Assembly (NCBI RefSeq): GCF_012843315.1 | Contig: NZ_JABAEX010000002.1 | Coordinates: 111,697-175,696 of the forward strand | Origin: Streptococcus sp. WB01_FAA12 | Lineage (GTDB): Bacteria; Bacillota; Bacilli; Lactobacillales; Streptococcaceae | Direction: 5' to 3' | DNA length: 64,000 nt | In this document: one piece after another, positions 57,510 to 64,000 of the stretch | Numbering within the stretch: position 1 is the stretch's first letter | How the letters are laid out: the number at the start of each line of letters is the position of its first letter | Position numbers and translations under genes: made by a program | The notes under the pieces: model-generated | What the model saw: the letters and a program-made list of their open reading frames with translations, nothing else | The model's database searches: none | Told to the model about the DNA's origin: nothing

Positions 57510-58396
57510 AACAAGATCAACTCAAGGCTTGGCAACCAGACCAGTTTGACCGCTTTGTCCGTATTCTAGAACAAGACCAGCTCAATCACGCCTACCTTTT
57601 TTCAGGTTTCTTTGGAAGCTTGGAAATGGTGCAGTTTTTGGCTAAGAGCCTCTTTTGTACGGATAAAGTAGGCGTTCTACCATGTGAGAAATGCCGAAAC
57701 TGCAAGCTGATTGAACAGGAAGAATTTCCCGATGTTACCTTGATTAAGCCAGTCAATCAGGTCATCAAGACAGAACGGATTCGAGAATTGGTGGGGCAGT
57801 TTTCCCAAGCAGGGATTGAAAGCCAGCAACAGGTCTTTATTATCGAGCAGGCGGAAAAAATGCATCCCAACGCAGCCAATTCTCTGCTCAAGGTCATCGA
57901 AGAACCCCAGAGTGAGGTTTATATTTTCTTCTTAACCAGCGATGAGGAAAAGATTTTACCGACCATCCGTAGTCGGACGCAGATTTTCCACTTTAAAAAG
58001 CAGGAAGAAAAGCTCATCCATCAATTAGAACAAGCAGGTCTGGTCAAGAAAAAAGCGACTCTCTTAGCCCAGTTTTGTCAATCACGAGCTGAAGCAGAAA
58101 AGTTGGCAAATCAGGCAAGCTTTTGGACTATAGTTGATGAAAGCGAGCGCTTACTGACCTGGTTAGTAGCCAAGAAAAAAGAGAGTTATTTGCAGGTAGC
58201 CAAATTAGCCAGCTTGGCAGATGACAAGGAAAAACAAGATCAGGTCTTGCGAATCCTCGAAGTCCTCTGTGGACAGGAACTCTTGCAAGCAAGGATCCGA
58301 CAGATTTTACAAGATTTGCTAGAAGCTAGAAAGATGTGGCAGGCTAATGTCAGCTTTCAAAATGCCATGGAATATCTGGTCTTGAAAGAAATATAA
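57506..58396 (+). CDS. holB: DNA polymerase III delta-prime subunit
   Basis: Clamp-loader subunit, 296 residues. AAA+ fold without a working P-loop; zinc-finger cysteines are seen in CEKCRNCKL, followed by [15 protein letters not shown] sequence ([16 protein letters not shown], sensor/SRC region) and [10 protein letters not shown]. Start overlaps tmk. Followed 36 nt later by yabA. Confidence 0.95.
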   Translation: MKQDQLKAWQPDQFDRFVRILEQDQLNHAYLFSGFFGSLEMVQFLAKSLFCTDKVGVLPCEKCRNCKLIEQEEFPDVTLIKPVNQVIKTERIRELVGQFSQAGIESQQQVFIIEQAEKMHPNAANSLLKVIEEPQSEVYIFFLTSDEEKILPTIRSRTQIFHFKKQEEKLIHQLEQAGLVKKKATLLAQFCQSRAEAEKLANQASFWTIVDESERLLTWLVAKKKESYLQVAKLASLADDKEKQDQVLRILEVLCGQELLQARIRQILQDLLEARKMWQANVSFQNAMEYLVLKEI

Positions 58397-58432
58397 ACTC
58401 AATGAAGGATAAAGAAAGGAAAGGGCTGGTTT

Positions 58433-58750
58433 ATGGATAAAAAAGAATTATTTGATGCGCTGGACGATTTTTCCCAACAGTTATTGGTGACCTTGGCTGA
58501 TGTGGAAGTCATCAAGAAAAATCTCAAGAGCCTGGTAGAGGAAAATACAGCTCTTCGCTTGGAAAATAGTAAGTTGCGCGAACGCTTGGGCGAGGTGGAA
58601 GCAGATACTCCCGTCAAGGCCAAGCATGTTCGTGAAAGCGTCCGTCGGATCTATAAAGACGGGTTTCACGTATGTAATGATTTTTACGGACAACGCCGAG
58701 AGCAGGACGAGGAATGTATGTTCTGTGATGAGTTGTTATACAGGGAGTAG
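58433..58750 (+). CDS. yabA: DNA replication initiation control protein YabA
   Basis: 105 residues. N-terminal leucine-zipper coiled coil (about 1-60), C-terminal zinc motif with HVCNDFYGQ and CMFC. In B. subtilis YabA bridges DnaA and DnaN to limit initiation. AAAGGAAAGG region upstream of ATG 58433; rsmI starts 3 nt after. Confidence 0.96.
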   Translation: MDKKELFDALDDFSQQLLVTLADVEVIKKNLKSLVEENTALRLENSKLRERLGEVEADTPVKAKHVRESVRRIYKDGFHVCNDFYGQRREQDEECMFCDELLYRE

Positions 58751-58752
58751 GC

Positions 58753-59625
58753 ATGCAGATTCAAAAAAGTTTTAAGGAGCAGTCTCCCTACGGCAAGCTT
58801 TACCTAGTAGCAACGCCGATTGGCAATCTAGATGACATGACCTTTCGTGCCATCCAGACTCTGAAAGAGGCGGACTGGATTGCGGCTGAGGACACGCGCA
58901 ATACAGGGCTTTTGCTCAAGCATTTTGATATTTCGACCAAGCAGATCAGTTTTCATGAGCACAATGCCAAGGAAAAAATTCCTGATTTGATTGGTTTTCT
59001 GAAGGCGGGGCAAAGTATTGCTCAGGTTTCTGATGCGGGTCTGCCTAGCATCTCGGATCCTGGTCACGATTTAGTCAAGGCAGCCATCGAGGAAGAGATT
59101 GCTGTTGTCACAGTTCCAGGTGCCAGTGCGGGGATTTCGGCCTTGATTGCCAGTGGTTTGGCTCCACAACCACATATCTTTTATGGTTTTTTACCGAGAA
59201 AATCAGGTCAGCAAAAGCAATTTTTCGACTTGAAAAAAGACTATCCAGAAACTCAGATTTTCTACGAATCACCCCATCGTGTAGCGGATACGCTGGAAAA
59301 TATGCTAGAAGTCTACGGTGACCGCTCGGTAGTCTTGGTTAGAGAATTAACCAAAATCTATGAAGAATACCAAAGAGGAAAAATCTCTGAATTGCTGGAA
59401 AGCATGGCTGAAACTCCACCCAAAGGCGAGTGCCTTCTCATCGTTGAAGGTGCCAGTCAGGATGTGGAGGAAAAAGACGAGGAGGACTTGTTCTTAGAAA
59501 TCCAATCCCGTATCCAGCAAGGCATGAAGAGAAATCAAGCCATAAAAGAAGTTGCTAAACTCTACCAGCGGAATAAAAGTCAGCTCTATGCTGCCTACCA
59601 CGACTGGGAAGAAAATCAATCTTAA
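58753..59625 (+). CDS. rsmI: 16S rRNA (cytidine1402-2'-O)-methyltransferase RsmI
   Basis: 290 residues; SAM-dependent methylation of C1402 in the ribosomal P-site. Tetrapyrrole-methylase fold: LVATPIGNLDDMTFRA, AEDTRNTG, SDAGLPSISDPGHDLV, VPGASAGISALIASG, GFLPRKSGQ, ESPHRV. Last gene of the replication operon. Terminator at 59699-59726. Confidence 0.97.
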   Translation: MQIQKSFKEQSPYGKLYLVATPIGNLDDMTFRAIQTLKEADWIAAEDTRNTGLLLKHFDISTKQISFHEHNAKEKIPDLIGFLKAGQSIAQVSDAGLPSISDPGHDLVKAAIEEEIAVVTVPGASAGISALIASGLAPQPHIFYGFLPRKSGQQKQFFDLKKDYPETQIFYESPHRVADTLENMLEVYGDRSVVLVRELTKIYEEYQRGKISELLESMAETPPKGECLLIVEGASQDVEEKDEEDLFLEIQSRIQQGMKRNQAIKEVAKLYQRNKSQLYAAYHDWEENQS

Positions 59626-59698
59626 CGATAGGGAAATGAGTCCAGTTTTAATCAATTCTGAGACCTCAGTTTAAGAAAAAATCAGTATTTATAAAGAA

Positions 59699-59726
59699 CA
59701 GTGTAATCCTTTTACACTGCTTTTCT
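59699..59726 (+). terminator. Terminator of the tmk-rsmI operon
   Basis: CAGTGTAA / TTACACTG with a T-rich tail. Confidence 0.8.
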
Positions 59727-60005
59727 ATTGCAGAAATAAATTTGCTATATTGAAATTAAAAATCTTGAAAAGAAGCTTCAAATTTGATAGAATTGAGGCT
59801 GGTGTATACTGGAGTAAAACACATATAAAAGTGCATCTCTTTTATACCAATTAACCATCGAATTTTATCAAAAAACTCTTGAAAAGCCATTGACTGACTA
59901 GGCTTGATGCCTGTGTTTCCGTGAAATTCTTACTTAAGTATCACGCTTTGTTAATGATCATGAGGTTAACAAAGAGTGGAATTTTTAAAAAAGGAAAGGA
60001 ATAGA
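59727..60005 (+). promoter_or_regulatory. Long upstream region of the serine-rich repeat adhesin gene
   Basis: About 280 nt without a gene. TTGATA...TATACT near 59784-59812 is a weak promoter candidate (spacer 15-16). A perfect inverted repeat CTTTGTTAA/TTAACAAAG with an 11-nt loop lies at 59946-59974, 31 nt before the start codon and without a T-run, so probably a 5'-UTR structure or protein site. AAAGGAAAGGA at 59990-60000 is the ribosome site. Confidence 0.55.
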
Positions 60006-63000
60006 ATGTTTCGAAGTAAAAAATTTAACAAAGATTTCGAGATCGTAGATGAGAAAAAGCGCTATAAGCTTTACAAATCGGGGAAAAACTGGGTAAAAGC
60101 CTCGAATTCCCAACTGGATCTCTTCCGTATCGGTGGGATGGGAGAAGTTGTCTCGACTAGCCTATCTGAAACTGAAGAACTTGACCACGCTCACTTGAAT
60201 GCCAACACGCTTGCAGGTATAGGGGCCATCTTAGCCGCCGGGGCCGCAGGTTTTGTTGTAACTCAAGAGCAAACTGTATATGCAGATGAGACATCTGAGT
60301 ACAAGGAAACTGGTAAGGCAGTCATCGCAACTGAGCCCCAAGCTGATGCGACAACTGAAGCCAGCAATAACTCTATCATTGCCCAAGCACAAGCAGAAGT
60401 GAAGGAACAAGCAGAGCAAGACTCTGTATCTGTTTCTGAGTCAGTCAGTCAATCTGTAAGTGCTTCTCTTTCGACAAGCGTTTCTGTATCAGCTAGTCTA
60501 TCAGCAAGTGCGTCAGCTAGCAGTTCAGTTACTACCAGCCAGTCAGCTGTAAGTCCTGCTTCTGAGTCAGCCTCTGTTAGTGAAACTCCATCGCAATCAG
60601 CGAGTGTGCAAGCATCTGCCTCAACTCCTGTCTCTGAGTCAGCATCTGCTAGCGCTCAACCTGCTCCTTCAGTAAGTGTCCAAACTTCAGCATCTCTAGC
60701 TGAAAGCACTAGCTCTGTTAGCGAGTCAGAAGTTCAAACCTCTGTCTCAACTTCGACCTCAGAATCCCTTGATGTCAAGACTGCTCCTGCTGAGAGCCTT
60801 GCGACCAGCAAGCTAGGTGACGCCTTGTCAAGCGCAACCCAACTCAGCAGCCAAGTGGCAACAACTAGCAATAACCTAGCCGCTGGTGTGATCGCTGATA
60901 AGAATCAAGCCCAAGGCAAGGATGCGCTCAAACAAGCTGAGAAGAGTCAAACGGTAGATAAGACCGTGACCACTTCACCAAAAGAGTCTGTCAGTGCTTC
61001 TGCTAGTGCCAGTCAATCAACAAGTGGATCGAATGTTTCTGTAGTGTCAAGTTTGTCTGTTGAACAGAGTGGATCGACGACAGCAATTGACCAGCAACCT
61101 TCTACTTCAAAAGAAGCAAAGAACCTTGAAATTGACTCAGCTGAATTAAAAATAACTGAAATTACTGGTAAGAATAGTGTTAGTGGAGTTCAATCAACTT
61201 CTGTCACAACTAGCTTAATTGAAGCTGCTGCGGTTGCAATAGCATCTTCAGAAGTCACTGCTAAACAACAAGAAGAAAACCGTAGGAAGTTGACCAATCT
61301 TTCAGCTGAAATAGGTGACTATCTAGCAAAAGCGGTTGATTTACCAAATACGGATTCAGCTCTTGCTAAGGCCAATGCTGCAGTAACAGAAATTGAAAAA
61401 GCCCTGACTGATCCAACTAGTGATTTAACAACAGTATTGCAAAAAGCTACTTCAGCGCGTAATTCGATTGTCAATGCTGTGTTGGCGGCTAATTCTGGTG
61501 TACACGATGTACGAAATGGGACAGTGATTACTAGAGGGGCACACCTACGTGCAGCTTCTAATCCACCTACAATCTCTATGCCATCTAATATCACAATTTA
61601 TAATGATGAATCAGTTAATTTCCAGATAAGGCTGAATGATGATAAAGGGATGGATAAAATCACGGCTTCCCCATCCAATGCTATTATTACAGGTTTACAT
61701 GCACCGAACTATCCAACTAGCAAGAAAGGGGGATTTGGAGATCTATCCACCTATGATCAATGGGGGAATAAATCAGGTGCCCAAACCACATACACTATTA
61801 ACATAATAGGGACGGTGGGTCGTGAAAACGGAACTTGGAAACCCTATAAGCCTGGTACCTATGTTCTGGAGTACACAGTAAGAGATATTCATGGCCTGAC
61901 TGCGACAGCACGTACGAATTTCCATATCAAAGGCTTCAACGAACGCCACAACCCAGTTAGTGGGGATACCGTTATTGTTAAGAATCTCTCTTCTTTGACT
62001 GTAAGTGAACGCAATCAAGTACTTGAAAAATTTAAAGAAAAAAACCAGTCGCTTTTATCTGGTAGTGATTTTACGAAAGATGGCGTAACCGGAACGATTG
62101 CGGTAGCTGAAAATGGGAATATTACCATTACCTACCGTGATAATACTACAACTGTTATCCCAGCTAATGTGGATGCTGTTCCAGTTCCAAGTGCGACGGT
62201 GACTCGTAACGGTCAAACTCTAACACCTGTAAATGGCAACTATATTGTGTACGCAGGAGACGATATTCAAATTAATTTCACTGCTACAGATAATAGCGGG
62301 CAATTATCAGAATTTAAGATCGTTTCAAATGCAGATGCAAATGGCTCAGCCCTTGGAAGTAATTTCTTTGAAGATAATAAATATGGGACGGGAACTGTAG
62401 AGCATTTAACGGGGAATATCACAGCGACTACTGCTAGTCCAGCCCGTATTACTGTAAGAGCTCATTTGAATGATAATCTAGAGTATGATAAAAATGGTAG
62501 AAATAGTTGGCAACGCAATGCAGTAGCAACGGATAAGGCTGGTAATAGTAATAGTGCAGGAAATGATTCACCGGGCAATGTCCGTATTGTGCAAGGTAGG
62601 CTGACAGATATTATGGAAGGGGTAGCACCGACTGAAACCTTCCAGGTAGAGAATGTTTCTCAATTAAAACCTCAAGAAAAAACTCGTATATTGGCGGCTG
62701 TTGAGAAACTAAACAATAAGCAGGAAAAACGTATTGATTCCTTTACTATTAGTAACAATGGAACAGTTACCATTATCTATAAAGATAAGACTACGGATAC
62801 GTTTACTGTAAAACTTTCTGATAGTGAGTATAAGAGTAGCAGTGCTTCAACTAGTCTAAGTCAAAGACAGTCAACCAGTGCCTCAGCGAGTGCATCGGTA
62901 AGCGCCAGCACTTCAGCGAGCGCATCTGCCTCAACGAGAGCATCCGTTTCTGCAAGAATGTCAGCAAGTGCGTCTGCCTCAACCAGTGCCTCAGTAAGTG

Positions 63001-64000
63001 CTAGTACATCAGCGAGTGCGTCGGCTTCAACGAGCGCCAGCCGTTCAGTTTCTGCTAGCCAGAGCTTGTCTACTTCCTTGCGCAATAGCCAATCGGCATC
63101 GATGAGCGCCAGCCGCTCGGTTTCAGCGAGAAATAGTGTTTCGGCCTCAGTAAGCGGTAGTCAGTCTGTAAGTACAAGTCAATCAATTTCGTTGAGTAAG
63201 AGTGCATCAACTTCCTTGAGTGGCAGTCAATCCGTTTCATTGAGCAAGAGTGTTTCAGTTTCGCTGAGCACAAGTCGTTCGCTTTCAGCGAGCAAGAGTG
63301 TTTCCAGCTCGGTGAGTGCGAACCAGTCTGTTTCAACAAGCCAAAGCGCTTCAGCATCAGTATCAGCTAGCCAATCAGCTAGCGCATCAGTAAGCTCAAG
63401 TCAATCTGTTTTAGTAAGCGCAAGCACTTCAGCATCAGTAAGTGCAAGCGAATCAGCAAGCGCATCAGTAAGCTCAAGTGAATCAACTTCAGCATCAGTA
63501 TCAGCAAGCGCATCAGTAAGCTCAAGTGAATCAGCTTCAGCATCAGTATCTGCAAGTGAATCAGCTTCAGCATCAGTATCAGCAAGCCAAAGCGCTTCAG
63601 CATCTGTATCAGCAAGCCAATCAGCAAGCGCATCAGTAAGCTCAAGTGAATCAGCTTCAGCGTCTGTAAGTGCAAGTCAAAGCGCTTCAGCATCTGTATC
63701 AGCAAGTGAATCAGCTTCAGCATCAGTAAGCTCAAGTCAATCAACTTCAGCGTCTGTAAGTGCAAGCCAATCAGCTAGCGCATCAGTAAGCTCAAGTCAA
63801 TCAACTAGCGCATCAGTATCTGCAAGCCAATCAGCTAGCGCATCAGTAAGCTCAAGTGAATCAGCTTCAGCATCAGTATCTGCAAGTCAAAGTACTTCAG
63901 CATCAGTATCTGCAAGTGAATCAGCTTCAGCATCAGTATCTGCAAGTCAAAGTACTTCAGCATCAGTATCTGCAAGTGAATCAGCTTCAGCATCAGTATC
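60006..64000 (+). CDS. Serine-rich repeat glycoprotein adhesin, 3' end beyond window
   Basis: The frame from ATG 60006 stays open to the last base, giving at least 1331 residues. Layout: KxYKxGKxW signal (KLYKSGKNW at 21-29, long hydrophobic core, cleavage likely after Ala93 in VYADE), the SecA2/SecY2 export type; Ser-rich region 1 (about 139-345); a helical region [19 protein letters not shown]; a non-repeat binding region (about 412-945) with two copies of a module seen as [17 protein letters not shown] and [17 protein letters not shown]; then Ser-rich region 2 from about 945 with SAS/SVS repeats. Relatives are GspB, Hsa, SrpA, Fap1, PsrP. No Siglec-type YTRY motif seen. The glycosyltransferase and SecA2/Y2 genes and the LPXTG anchor should lie to the right. 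Confidence 0.93.
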   Translation, partial: MFRSKKFNKDFEIVDEKKRYKLYKSGKNWVKASNSQLDLFRIGGMGEVVSTSLSETEELDHAHLNANTLAGIGAILAAGAAGFVVTQEQTVYADETSEYKETGKAVIATEPQADATTEASNNSIIAQAQAEVKEQAEQDSVSVSESVSQSVSASLSTSVSVSASLSASASASSSVTTSQSAVSPASESASVSETPSQSASVQASASTPVSESASASAQPAPSVSVQTSASLAESTSSVSESEVQTSVSTSTSESLDVKTAPAESLATSKLGDALSSATQLSSQVATTSNNLAAGVIADKNQAQGKDALKQAEKSQTVDKTVTTSPKESVSASASASQSTSGSNVSVVSSLSVEQSGSTTAIDQQPSTSKEAKNLEIDSAELKITEITGKNSVSGVQSTSVTTSLIEAAAVAIASSEVTAKQQEENRRKLTNLSAEIGDYLAKAVDLPNTDSALAKANAAVTEIEKALTDPTSDLTTVLQKATSARNSIVNAVLAANSGVHDVRNGTVITRGAHLRAASNPPTISMPSNITIYNDESVNFQIRLNDDKGMDKITASPSNAIITGLHAPNYPTSKKGGFGDLSTYDQWGNKSGAQTTYTINIIGTVGRENGTWKPYKPGTYVLEYTVRDIHGLTATARTNFHIKGFNERHNPVSGDTVIVKNLSSLTVSERNQVLEKFKEKNQSLLSGSDFTKDGVTGTIAVAENGNITITYRDNTTTVIPANVDAVPVPSATVTRNGQTLTPVNGNYIVYAGDDIQINFTATDNSGQLSEFKIVSNADANGSALGSNFFEDNKYGTGTVEHLTGNITATTASPARITVRAHLNDNLEYDKNGRNSWQRNAVATDKAGNSNSAGNDSPGNVRIVQGRLTDIMEGVAPTETFQVENVSQLKPQEKTRILAAVEKLNNKQEKRIDSFTISNNGTVTIIYKDKTTDTFTVKLSDSEYKSSSASTSLSQRQSTSASASASVSASTSASASASTRASVSARMSASASASTSASVSASTSASASASTSASRSVSASQSLSTSLRNSQSASMSASRSVSARNSVSASVSGSQSVSTSQSISLSKSASTSLSGSQSVSLSKSVSVSLSTSRSLSASKSVSSSVSANQSVSTSQSASASVSASQSASASVSSSQSVLVSASTSASVSASESASASVSSSESTSASVSASASVSSSESASASVSASESASASVSASQSASASVSASQSASASVSSSESASASVSASQSASASVSASESASASVSSSQSTSASVSASQSASASVSSSQSTSASVSASQSASASVSSSESASASVSASQSTSASVSASESASASVSASQSTSASVSASESASASV
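62838..64000 (+). repeat. Serine-rich repeat region 2 of the adhesin
   Basis: Degenerate repeats of AGC/TCA/GCA/GTA codons. Early units vary ([20 protein letters not shown]); from about 63540 they become regular, and the 60-nt blocks starting 63901 and 63961 match for as far as the window goes. Such arrays expand and contract and may be mis-assembled. Confidence 0.92.

Noticed and set aside
62861..63765. Long minus-strand open frames rich in Leu, Lys and His
   Set aside because: They are shadows of the serine-rich repeat codons on plus; no ribosome site or promoter and composition explained by the repeats.
62880..64000. Repeat array that could look like a CRISPR or minisatellite
   Set aside because: The repeats are in-frame codons of one open protein, with no unique spacers between fixed repeats.

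Overview
The window is chromosomal DNA of a Streptococcus of the Mitis group (S. mitis / S. oralis / S. pneumoniae relatives). The evidence is gene content and order: cppA; the uraA-rsmG-lemA-htpX block; nth-pyrR-pyrB-carA-carB; rpmE2-pde2-flavodoxin-chorismate mutase-crcB-crcB-rplS; and LysR-lspA-rluD-proBAC-tmk-holB-yabA-rsmI. AGGAG-type ribosome sites, TTGACA/TATAAT and TGnTATAAT promoters, PyrR attenuators, and YSIRK and KxYKxGKxW surface-protein signals also fit. Species cannot be fixed by reading alone. A serine-rich repeat adhesin at the right end, and no choline-binding protein gene between rluD and proB, lean toward an oral commensal rather than classical pneumococcus.

Layout. 1-9.4 kb: the 3' part of a cysteine desulfurase with thiI (tRNA thiolation), two alpha/beta-hydrolase esterases with an ATP-grasp protein, an aquaglyceroporin, cppA with a serine hydrolase, a frameshifted DMT transporter and a CPBP membrane protease. 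9.4-15.6 kb: mostly minus strand. It holds uraA with a PyrR leader, a 50-bp tandem palindromic repeat, rsmG, then lemA-htpX on plus, and an ABC-F ATPase whose leader looks like a ribosome-sensing attenuator with a three-codon uORF. 15.8-23.3 kb: yceD-nth, then the pyrimidine genes pyrR-pyrB-carA-carB, with a second PyrR-like hairpin in front of carB. 23.3-24.6 kb: a decayed mobile element carrying a RelBE-type toxin-antitoxin pair and an integrase fragment. 24.6-28.1 kb: conserved housekeeping genes ending in rplS and tRNA-Arg(CCT).

28.1-42.2 kb is an AT-rich genomic island inserted at the 3' end of tRNA-Arg. It is bounded by two imperfect direct repeats of about 180-200 bp, and the second begins with the last eight bases of the tRNA. 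It carries a sortase-anchored beta-helix surface protein, a PP2C-like phosphatase, a PhoU-like protein, galT, galE, a 2H phosphoesterase, a binding-protein-dependent ABC importer, an MgtC/SapB membrane protein, a small unknown protein and a LacI-family regulator. The same operator (TGACA-NCGN-TGTCA) lies just downstream of the -10 of both main promoters, so the island looks like one regulon under its own LacI repressor. I recall a similar gene set in S. pneumoniae TIGR4 (around SP_1821-SP_1833), so the content is probably not new, but its function is unsettled. Just beyond the island is a lone 589-residue DUF4365-like protein with PD-(D/E)XK nuclease features, a candidate single-gene defence system.

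44.2-59.7 kb returns to core genes: HAD phosphatase, HD phosphohydrolase, DEAD-box helicase, Gfo/Idh oxidoreductase, rplU-prp-rpmA, lspA-rluD, proline synthesis, and tmk-holB-yabA-rsmI. The window ends inside a giant serine-rich repeat adhesin gene that starts at 60006 and stays open to the last base.
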